Source: CAYXGE01 sp964464435
Lineage (GTDB): Bacteria; Pseudomonadota; Gammaproteobacteria; Burkholderiales; Methylophilaceae
Length of the DNA stretch: 7,685 bases
NCBI GenBank assembly: GCA_964464435.1
Contig: CAYXGE010000088.1
Location: forward strand, 1-7,685
Direction: 5' to 3'
Part shown: positions 1-5,967 of the stretch, piece by piece
How the letters are laid out: every line of letters begins with the position of its first letter
Numbering within the stretch: position 1 is the stretch's first letter
The notes under the pieces: generated by a model
Told to the model about the DNA's origin: nothing
The model's database searches: none
Seen by the model: the letters and a program-made list of their open reading frames with translations, nothing else
Position numbers and translations under genes: made by a program

Positions 1-75
1 CTTATTCATACAAATGATTTAAACAAGCTAGCATTAAGCTGTCATTGTGAAGTTTTTAGCATCATATCCTGCAAT

Positions 76-81
76 GGAGAG
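76..81 (+). promoter_or_regulatory. Ribosome binding site of motA
   Basis: GGAGAG lies 8 bases before the ATG at 90 and supports that start. The start is also fixed by the protein, because MotA normally begins directly with its first membrane helix, as here. Confidence 0.75.
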
Positions 82-89
82 TATAAAAA

Positions 90-950
90 ATGTTTGTAAT
101 TATTGGGTACGTTGTCATCGTAGGCACAATTTTCGGGGGCTATGCACTTGCTGGAGGCCATTTAGGCGGTTTATGGCAACCGTTAGAGGTGCTGATGATT
201 TTTGGCGGCGCAATAGGCGCTTTTGTGGTTGGTAATGGTGTCAAAGCCATTAAGGCCACTATGAAAGACTTACCTAAAGTATTTAAAGGGTCTGCAGTCA
301 GTAAAGCTATGTACATGGATTTACTAGCCCTGTTATTTGAGATTCTTAACAAAATTCGTAAAGACGGCATGATGTCAATTGAGGGTGACGTTGAAAACCC
401 AGAAGCCAGTGCTCTTTTTAGCAAATATCCCAGCATTTTGCATGACCATCACCTTGTTGAGTTTATTACAGATTATTTGCGATTAATGATTTCAGGCAAT
501 ATGGATGCCATGCAAATTGAAAACTTGATGGAAAACGAAATTGAAACCCATCATATGGAAGGTCACATATCTTCGCACTGTGTTTCAAAAATGGGTGATG
601 CCCTACCAGCCTTTGGTATCGTGGCCGCGGTAATGGGTGTGGTGCATACCATGGAAAGCTTGCATTTACCTCCAAACGAGTTAGGTGTTCTGATTGGTCA
701 TGCGCTGGTGGGTACGTTCCTAGGTATTTTGCTGGCCTATGGCTTTGTGGGGCCTCTTGCAGGGTTGCTTGAGCAAAAATTGGATGAAGGTACCAAAGTG
801 TATCAAACCGTTAAGGTCACACTGCTGGCTAGCTTAAATGGATTTGCACCTGCAATTGCAGTGGAGTTTGGTCGCAAAGTATTGTACTCCACAGAACGCC
901 CAAGCTTTAGCGAGCTTGAAGAGTTTGTCAAACAAGCCAAATCAAAATAA
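90..950 (+). CDS. motA: Flagellar motor stator protein MotA
   Basis: MotA forms the inner-membrane stator ring around MotB; ion flow through the complex drives torque on the rotor protein FliG. The 286-residue product has four hydrophobic segments (about 1-22, 31-50, 170-188 and 198-222) and a large cytoplasmic loop between the second and third, the usual MotA layout. Residues known to matter in E. coli MotA are present at the same numbers: R90 and E98 in the cytoplasmic loop, which contact FliG, and P173 (in LPAFGIVAAVMGVV) and P222 (in YGFVGPLAGLLEQK). The C-terminal stretch IAVEFGRKVLYSTERPSFSELEE is strongly family-typical. Length is close to the 295 residues of E. coli. It is followed after 29 bases by motB. 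Proton use is inferred from similarity to E. coli MotA rather than shown. Confidence 0.98.
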   Translation: MFVIIGYVVIVGTIFGGYALAGGHLGGLWQPLEVLMIFGGAIGAFVVGNGVKAIKATMKDLPKVFKGSAVSKAMYMDLLALLFEILNKIRKDGMMSIEGDVENPEASALFSKYPSILHDHHLVEFITDYLRLMISGNMDAMQIENLMENEIETHHMEGHISSHCVSKMGDALPAFGIVAAVMGVVHTMESLHLPPNELGVLIGHALVGTFLGILLAYGFVGPLAGLLEQKLDEGTKVYQTVKVTLLASLNGFAPAIAVEFGRKVLYSTERPSFSELEEFVKQAKSK

Positions 951-979
951 TTGATTACATACAATGAAAGAGCTTTGTC

Positions 980-1942
980 ATGGCTGAAGACGTAAGACCA
1001 ATTGTCATCAAGCGTATCAAAAAGGTCGCTGGAGGACATCATGGTGGTGCATGGAAAATTGCCTATGCTGACTTTGTAACAGCGATGATGGCATTTTTCT
1101 TACTTATGTGGCTATTGGGTTCCACTACAAAAGCACAACGGGAAGGCATCTCCGAATATTTTAAAACGCCGCTAAAAGTAGCCATGGCTGGCGGTGATGC
1201 AATAGGCAGTAATGCAGTGATTCTAAAAGGCGGCGGTAATGATTTAACTAAACAAAATGGTCAAGTTAAAAATGGAGACAACCCGCCCGATAAAGAAATC
1301 GATTTAAAAGAAAACAAGCCAAAAGGTGCCGGTGATTTAGAAATGGCCAAACTTGCGCTTGAAGAAATGGAAAAAGCCAAGTTGGTAGAGCTCAAATCTA
1401 AAATTGAAGCAGCCATTGAGGCAAGTGAAATTCTTAAACAGTTTAAAAATCAGCTCTTACTCGATATTACTTCTGAGGGCTTACGTATTCAAATTGTGGA
1501 TGAAAAAAACAGGCCAATGTTTGCCTTAGCCAAGGATGAATTACAACCCTATACCCGTCAGATTTTGCGAGAAATCGGGCAAATGCTGAATGGCGTGCAA
1601 AACAAAATCAGCCTATCTGGGCATACCGATGCCGCCAAATATAACCACGGTGGTGCTGCTTATGGCAACTGGGAGCTATCTGCTGATAGAGCCAATGCCT
1701 CACGCAGAGAGCTAGTTGCAGGTGGCATGAGTGAAGACAAAATGTTACGCGTGGTTGGTTTATCCTCCGCGGTGTTATTTGATAAAAATGATCCGATGAA
1801 TCCAGTGAATAGGCGGATTAGCATCATTGTGATGAACAAACAGACCGAAGAGGCCATTATGAAAGATGATGCAAAAATTGATGTGGCAACAGATGCCAAG
1901 GCAGAAAACGTCAATCAAGCTATTCAAGAAAAAGCTAAGTAA
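980..1942 (+). CDS. motB: Flagellar motor stator protein MotB
   Basis: MotB pairs with MotA and anchors the stator to peptidoglycan. The 320-residue product begins with a short basic cytoplasmic tail (about 1-25), then one membrane helix (about 28-47) holding D31 in the WKIAYADFVTAMMAFF motif, the ion-carrying aspartate equivalent to E. coli D32. Residues about 52-66 are the expected plug segment, followed by a charged Lys/Glu-rich linker (about 105-150). The C-terminal periplasmic OmpA-type peptidoglycan-binding domain shows SGHTD (213-217), NWELSADRANASRREL (230-245) and NRRIS (277-281). An AAAGAG ribosome site at 967-972 supports the ATG at 980. It is slightly longer than E. coli MotB (308), with the extra residues in the linker and tail. 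Nothing is missing or broken. Confidence 0.98.
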   Translation: MAEDVRPIVIKRIKKVAGGHHGGAWKIAYADFVTAMMAFFLLMWLLGSTTKAQREGISEYFKTPLKVAMAGGDAIGSNAVILKGGGNDLTKQNGQVKNGDNPPDKEIDLKENKPKGAGDLEMAKLALEEMEKAKLVELKSKIEAAIEASEILKQFKNQLLLDITSEGLRIQIVDEKNRPMFALAKDELQPYTRQILREIGQMLNGVQNKISLSGHTDAAKYNHGGAAYGNWELSADRANASRRELVAGGMSEDKMLRVVGLSSAVLFDKNDPMNPVNRRISIIVMNKQTEEAIMKDDAKIDVATDAKAENVNQAIQEKAK

Positions 1943-2010
1943 AAATTGCTATTTAAACGTTGAATTAAGTAAGTTTAATTGCTTTTTTAAAAGAATTAAT
2001 GAAGACACAA

Positions 2011-2016
2011 GAGGAA
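2011..2016 (+). promoter_or_regulatory. Ribosome binding site deciding the cheZ-like start
   Basis: GAGGAA sits 8 bases before the ATG at 2025. The reading frame is open further upstream to 1866, but that extension would overlap the end of motB by 77 bases and would encode lysine- and phenylalanine-rich sequence with no helical pattern, so the start at 2025 is preferred. Confidence 0.75.
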
Positions 2017-2024
2017 TAAGCTAT

Positions 2025-2579
2025 ATGGAAAAGACGCTACCAATAAATGAATTAAGACATTTGTTATATACCGTTGCAGAGCATGGCGGTCAACATCTGT
2101 CAGAGGTTGAAGCAGATTTGCACCATACCTCTTATTTACTAGGTGAAGCTATTGAAAAACTAGGTGTTAGCTTTATGGCAGTGCATGAAGCTGTGATGGA
2201 GCAGCAAAAGTATTTAGATAAGATGATTGAAACACATGCCTTACCTATTGAAATTAAAGCAGATATTCAAAACTATAGACAGCATATTGGTAATGAGGTA
2301 GATCGCGTGGTGACTGGTTTGCAGTTTCATGATTTAACAACGCAACTCAATGCCAGGACTGTAAAAAGAGTGAGTGGACTAAGCGCTTTATTTAAACAGT
2401 TATTAACTGAGTGGGATGAGATGGCAATGGATTTTAAATACCATGAAGAGCAAACCATAGCTGCATTGCTTACCAAAATGAGTGAGAGCCTAGGCTCAGG
2501 TAGTCAAGCGCTAGAAGGTGGACTCAGGCAACCAGTAAAGCAGCAAGACATGGCCTGTGGTGATATCGATTTATTTTAG
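2025..2579 (+). CDS. CheZ-like CheY-phosphate phosphatase (divergent, short)
   Basis: The 184-residue product is predicted almost wholly helical, with long amphipathic helices at about 8-70 and 75-155. It contains LQFHDLTTQL at 99-108, which aligns with the active-site stretch of E. coli CheZ (DFQDLTGQV). D103 and Q107 then occupy the places of CheZ D143 and Q147, the residues that position the water attacking CheY phosphate. The protein ends with a poorly conserved linker (about 155-172) and a short acidic-hydrophobic tail, GDIDLF, reminiscent of the CheY-binding C-terminal peptide of CheZ. It lies between motB and cheY, fitting a role in removing CheY phosphate. It is shorter than E. coli CheZ (214), and overall similarity outside the motif is weak, so I leave the symbol empty. 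The alternative is an uncharacterised chemotaxis accessory protein that binds CheY without phosphatase activity. Confidence 0.7.
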   Translation: MEKTLPINELRHLLYTVAEHGGQHLSEVEADLHHTSYLLGEAIEKLGVSFMAVHEAVMEQQKYLDKMIETHALPIEIKADIQNYRQHIGNEVDRVVTGLQFHDLTTQLNARTVKRVSGLSALFKQLLTEWDEMAMDFKYHEEQTIAALLTKMSESLGSGSQALEGGLRQPVKQQDMACGDIDLF

Positions 2580-2647
2580 TAATTTTAATTTAGGTTAAAT
2601 GCAATAAATTTTTAAATGAGTTAAAGGGCTAACCCCCGATTAAAGAT

Positions 2648-2652
2648 GAGGG
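2648..2652 (+). promoter_or_regulatory. Ribosome binding site deciding the cheY start
   Basis: GAGGG lies 11 bases before the ATG at 2664. An in-frame ATG at 2646 overlaps this site and has nothing convincing upstream of it. Starting at 2664 gives MAKTILAVDD, the normal beginning of a single-domain CheY. Confidence 0.6.
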
Positions 2653-2663
2653 CAATAAACAAA

Positions 2664-3032
2664 ATGGCAAAAACAATTTTAGCAGTAGATGACTCTGGTT
2701 CATTACGCCAAATGGTTGCATTTAGTTTGCAGGCGGCAGGCTATACCGTGGTGCAAGCCGTTGACGGTCAAGATGGTTTAACCAAGGCAAAGGAAAAAAC
2801 AGTGGATTTGGTGCTTACAGACCAAAACATGCCAATTATGGATGGGCTAACGCTCATCAAAAATTTGCGTGAACTTGGCTCATATCAACGTGTGCCAATT
2901 TTAATGCTAACCACAGAGTCAAGCGACGAAATGAAAGCAAAAGGCAAAGCGGCAGGCGCTAATGGTTGGTTAGTCAAACCATTTGACCCAAAACGCTTGA
3001 TTGAAGTCGTGCAAAAGGTCATTGGATCTTAA
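2664..3032 (+). CDS. cheY: Chemotaxis response regulator CheY (Trp switch residue)
   Basis: This is a single receiver domain of 122 residues that would accept phosphate from CheA and carry the signal to the flagellar switch or act as a phosphate sink. The metal-binding acids D9 and D10, the phosphorylated D53 (in LTDQNMPIMDG), the switch threonine T83 (in MLTTESSDE) and the conserved K105 (in VKPFDP) are all present, so it should be phosphorylatable. The aromatic switch residue equivalent to E. coli Y106 is W102 (GWLVKPF). This variant is frequent among CheY proteins encoded directly before cheA and in the Pseudomonas Che2-type system, as far as I recall. There is no output domain. It follows the cheZ-like gene by 84 bases and precedes cheA by 49. 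A second CheY further along the cluster is common in related bacteria, so this may not be the only one. Confidence 0.93.
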   Translation: MAKTILAVDDSGSLRQMVAFSLQAAGYTVVQAVDGQDGLTKAKEKTVDLVLTDQNMPIMDGLTLIKNLRELGSYQRVPILMLTTESSDEMKAKGKAAGANGWLVKPFDPKRLIEVVQKVIGS

Positions 3033-3081
3033 CGGATCAGGTTATTGCAGACCAATATAGCGTAATGATACGGAGCGTACT

Positions 3082-5436
3082 ATGACCATCGACATGAGTC
3101 AGTTTTATGAAGTGTTTTTTGATGAGGCAGAAGAATTGCTGGCAGAAGCTGAACGCTTATTGTTGGCCATTGATATTAATGCCCCAGAAGATGAAGACCT
3201 AAATGCCATTTTTAGAGCGGCACATTCCATTAAAGGTGGTGCAGCCACTTTTGGTTTTATGGATATGACAGAAATTACGCATGTGCTTGAAAACTTACTA
3301 GATAAAATTCGTAAGCATGAAATGGCACTTACTGCAGAACATGTGGATGCGTTTTTAGCAGCTAAAGACGTACTTAAAATGGAGTTAGATGGTCACCGTC
3401 ATGCCAGTGAGGTTAATCAAGAGCAAGTCGCAGATGTAAAAATGATGCTGAAATCACTTTCAGAAGCAGATGGTGTTGTAATAGCACCAACGCCAAAACT
3501 TGAGATTGCTCCAGCGATAGAAGTTTCCCAAGCTGAGCCAAAAGAAGTGCAAAGTAATGATGATGCAACTCCAACATTTGTGATTACATTGCCAGAAGTT
3601 ACTGATAAAGATTTAAAAAACTTAAAAGAAGAGTTGTCATTATTAGGTGAAATTTCTAGTCAGCAATTGGCTTCAGGGCTTCATGAGCTCACCTTAAGCT
3701 CAAATGATGCTACTAAAGAAGACATTATTTCAATTTGCTCATTTATTGTAGACCCAGCCAAACTTAATATCTCAAAGTCTGGTGAAGCCAAAGCAAACAA
3801 CACAAACCTTGAAGTAACTGCTAATGAACCAACCAAAGTGACTGAACAAGTAAGCGAAGAAGATTTAGGTTATGGATTTTTTGATATGCCAGAGCCAAAT
3901 CCAGTCATTCCCCAAGTTACAGAAACACAGGTTGTTACTGAGTCAAAAGTATCTAAGATGCCAATAACTAAAGTAGAGGTCCATGAAGAAGAAGGTTATG
4001 GGCTTTTTGCAGAGCCAGGTAAAGAAAACCAAGAAGAAGGTTTTGGCTTTTTTGCCCCATTTAAGCCACATCCAGATGCACCTAAGGCCATTAAAATTGG
4101 TGATGATACACCAGCGGCTGAATTAAATGCTTTACAAAAGACACCTGAGACATCCACAAACTCAGTAGCTAGTAGCAACCCTGTGGCGGAAGATAGACGC
4201 GCTACATCTGGTCGCAGAGAGACTGATAAAGGGACTACGACAGCTAACGCTGAAACTACTTCGATTAGAGTTGGTATTGAAAAGGTAGATCAACTGATTA
4301 ACTTGGTAGGTGAGCTAGTCATTACACAAGCCATGATAGAACAACGTATCAGTGCGCTTGATCCTGTGCATCATGAAAAATTGATTAATAGTGTTAGCCA
4401 ACTCACACGTAATACACGTGATTTACAAGAATCTGTGATGTCCATTCGTATGATGCCAATGGATTTTGTGTTTTCACGCTTTCCAAGAATGGTGCGTGAT
4501 TTAGCAGCCAAATTAGGTAAAAAAGTTGACTTTGTTACGCAAGGTGCCACTACTGAGCTTGATAAAGGTTTAATTGAGCGCATTGTGGATCCGCTCACAC
4601 ATTTAGTACGTAATAGTGTAGATCACGGCATAGAATCGCCCGCTAATCGCAAAGCGGCAGGCAAGTCTGAAACTGGTCGCTTAATGTTATCGGCAGCGCA
4701 TAAAGGCGGCAGTATTGTTATTGAAGTCACTGACGATGGTGGTGGTTTAAACCGTGACAAATTGCTGGCAAAAGCCCAATCAAACGGCTTGCCTGTGAGT
4801 GAAAATATGACAGATTCAGAAGTCTATAATCTTATCTTTGCCCCAGGGTTTTCAACCGCAGAAGTCGTAACCGATGTATCTGGTCGTGGCGTAGGTATGG
4901 ATGTGGTAAAACGTAATATTACAGCAATGGGGGGCACTGTTGAAATCCGTTCCGCACTTGGGTTTGGTACTACTGTATCAATCGCATTGCCACTTACACT
5001 CGCAATTTTAGACGGTATGTCTATATCCCTGAGCAATAGTTTATATGTAGTGCCGCTTAACCTTATTGTTGAAACGATGCAGCCACGTATGCAAGACATC
5101 AAAACCGTGACAGGTGAAGGCTTGATGGTCAACGTACGAGGTGAATATTTACCTATCATTCCGCTCTATGCCTTGTTTAATCAAGATACAGAAATTACGC
5201 ATCCAACAGAGGGTGTGTTGCTGATATTAGAGGCAGAAGGCAAAAAAGCTGCTTTATTTGTTGACCGCTTAGTTGGGCAACAACAAGTAGTCATTAAGAG
5301 TTTAGAAACAAACTTCAGAAAAATTGCTGGGGTATCAGGTGCCACCATCATGGGCGATGGCTCTGTGGCATTGATTTTAGATGTGCCAGCTATTATTAAA
5401 ATGGGTCAAAACAATTCGCAAGGAGTATATCAATGA
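3082..5436 (+). CDS. cheA: Chemotaxis histidine kinase CheA
   Basis: CheA is the cytoplasmic kinase of the chemoreceptor array. The 784-residue protein shows all five regions. P1 (about 1-128) has the phosphorylated H48 in FRAAHSIKGGAATFGF, at the same number as in E. coli. A P2-like CheY-binding domain (about 163-232) matches the E. coli pattern loosely. P3 dimerisation (about 394-455) includes EKVDQLINLVGELVITQ. The P4 ATPase has its N box at 507-519 (HLVRNSVDHGIE), G1 at 550-557 (TDDGGGLN), F box at 586-592 (FAPGFST) and G2 at 601-609 (GRGVGMDVV). P5, the CheW-like domain, is about 640-775. It is roughly 130 residues longer than E. coli CheA (654), mostly in the P2-P3 linker (232-393), which carries repeated G-Y-G-F-F motifs. 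A GGAG site at 3072-3075, 6 bases before the ATG, supports the start. Its stop codon overlaps the cheW start. Confidence 0.98.
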   Translation: MTIDMSQFYEVFFDEAEELLAEAERLLLAIDINAPEDEDLNAIFRAAHSIKGGAATFGFMDMTEITHVLENLLDKIRKHEMALTAEHVDAFLAAKDVLKMELDGHRHASEVNQEQVADVKMMLKSLSEADGVVIAPTPKLEIAPAIEVSQAEPKEVQSNDDATPTFVITLPEVTDKDLKNLKEELSLLGEISSQQLASGLHELTLSSNDATKEDIISICSFIVDPAKLNISKSGEAKANNTNLEVTANEPTKVTEQVSEEDLGYGFFDMPEPNPVIPQVTETQVVTESKVSKMPITKVEVHEEEGYGLFAEPGKENQEEGFGFFAPFKPHPDAPKAIKIGDDTPAAELNALQKTPETSTNSVASSNPVAEDRRATSGRRETDKGTTTANAETTSIRVGIEKVDQLINLVGELVITQAMIEQRISALDPVHHEKLINSVSQLTRNTRDLQESVMSIRMMPMDFVFSRFPRMVRDLAAKLGKKVDFVTQGATTELDKGLIERIVDPLTHLVRNSVDHGIESPANRKAAGKSETGRLMLSAAHKGGSIVIEVTDDGGGLNRDKLLAKAQSNGLPVSENMTDSEVYNLIFAPGFSTAEVVTDVSGRGVGMDVVKRNITAMGGTVEIRSALGFGTTVSIALPLTLAILDGMSISLSNSLYVVPLNLIVETMQPRMQDIKTVTGEGLMVNVRGEYLPIIPLYALFNQDTEITHPTEGVLLILEAEGKKAALFVDRLVGQQQVVIKSLETNFRKIAGVSGATIMGDGSVALILDVPAIIKMGQNNSQGVYQ
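3856..4062 (+). repeat. Three copies of an E-E-x-G-[YF]-G-[FL]-F motif in the CheA linker
   Basis: Within the low-complexity linker between P2 and P3 of CheA, three acidic-aromatic motifs recur: EEDLGYGFFDMPEP (residues 259-272), EEEGYGLFAEPGK (302-314) and EEGFGFFAPFKP (318-329). The consensus is two acids, then G-[YF]-G-[FL]-F, usually with a Pro within three residues. They are separated by Thr/Val/Lys-rich sequence. The repetition is at protein level; the DNA copies have diverged. The function is unknown; short linear binding motifs are the simplest reading. Confidence 0.85.
5420..5425 (+). promoter_or_regulatory. Ribosome binding site of cheW inside the end of cheA
   Basis: AAGGAG, 7 bases before the cheW ATG at 5433, is the strongest ribosome site in the window. 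It lies within the last codons of cheA. Together with the ATGA overlap it indicates translational coupling of the two partners. Confidence 0.85.
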
Positions 5437-5927
5437 GCGCATTAGCAGAACTGAAAGAGAACGAAACCAGTACAGATACACGTGAGTATCTTACCTTTGT
5501 GCTAGGAGATGAATCCTACGGCATTGAAATTCTCAAGGTGCAAGAAATACGCGGTTATGACGCGGTAACCAAAATTGCAAACACCCCAGATTTTATCAAA
5601 GGCGTGGTGAATTTACGTGGTCGTATTGTACCCATCGTAGATTTACGCATCAAATTTAGATTAGGCAAGGTGGAGTATGACGAATTTACAGTCGTGATTA
5701 TTCTTAACCTTGGCAGCCGTATTGTGGGCATGGTCGTGGATGGCGTGTCTGATGTGATGAACCTGCAAACCAATCAAATTCGTAATGTGCCAGATATTGT
5801 GGCCAGTATCGATACGAAATATGTCACAGGGTTAGCCTCAGTTGAAGAAAAAATGTTTATTTTGGTTGACATTGAGCAACTCATGAACAGCCAAGAAATG
5901 CAATTGGTGGACACCATTGCAGAGTAA
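5433..5927 (+). CDS. cheW: Chemotaxis coupling protein CheW
   Basis: CheW bridges chemoreceptors and the P5 domain of CheA in the array. The 164-residue product has a short polar N-terminus (1-17) and a single CheW domain. Recognisable elements are YLTFVLGDESYGIEILKVQEI (19-39), the receptor- and CheA-contacting segment VVNLRGRIVPIVDLR (58-72) with the conserved R62, VVDGVSDVM (101-109), and the closing ILVDIEQLM (143-151). Length is close to that of E. coli CheW (167). The start codon overlaps the cheA stop in an ATGA arrangement, so the two proteins are probably made in a coupled ratio. No unusual residues are seen. Confidence 0.98.
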   Translation: MSALAELKENETSTDTREYLTFVLGDESYGIEILKVQEIRGYDAVTKIANTPDFIKGVVNLRGRIVPIVDLRIKFRLGKVEYDEFTVVIILNLGSRIVGMVVDGVSDVMNLQTNQIRNVPDIVASIDTKYVTGLASVEEKMFILVDIEQLMNSQEMQLVDTIAE

Positions 5928-5953
5928 TTACAACAAAAGTATTAAAGACATTT

Positions 5954-5960
5954 AGAGGAA
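5954..5960 (+). promoter_or_regulatory. Ribosome binding site of the chemoreceptor gene
   Basis: AGAGGAA lies 7 bases before the ATG at 5968 and fixes the start of the truncated receptor gene. The 40-base gap after cheW holds no terminator-like hairpin, so read-through from cheW is likely. Confidence 0.8.
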
Positions 5961-5967
5961 TTTAATC

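Noticed and set aside
20..45. TAAA followed by GCTGTCAT in the motA leader as a sigma-28 promoter
   Set aside because: The second element matches the consensus at only about half of its positions, and the window starts too close to judge the upstream region.
47..235. GTG-initiated 62-residue open frame overlapping the motA start
   Set aside because: It overlaps motA in another frame, is rich in Arg, Trp and Cys with no domain pattern, and has no ribosome site of its own.
1963..1988. AATTAA/TTAATT inverted repeat followed by six T after motB, a possible terminator
   Set aside because: The stem is only six A-T pairs and would be too weak for an intrinsic terminator; such repeats are expected by chance in AT-rich DNA.
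1866..2024. N-terminal extension of the cheZ-like gene by 53 residues
   Set aside because: It overlaps motB by 77 bases and runs through AT-rich intergenic DNA; a good ribosome site precedes the ATG at 2025.
2613..2642. TAAA and CCCGATTA elements before cheY resembling a sigma-28 flagellar promoter
   Set aside because: The -10-like element matches the GCCGATAA consensus at 6 of 8 bases, but the spacing to TAAA is 18 (or 8) bases instead of about 15.
4824..5159. 111-codon minus-strand open frame opposite the cheA kinase domain
   Set aside because: It is opposite the conserved ATPase and P5 motifs of CheA and its translation shows no domain features; it is a shadow frame.
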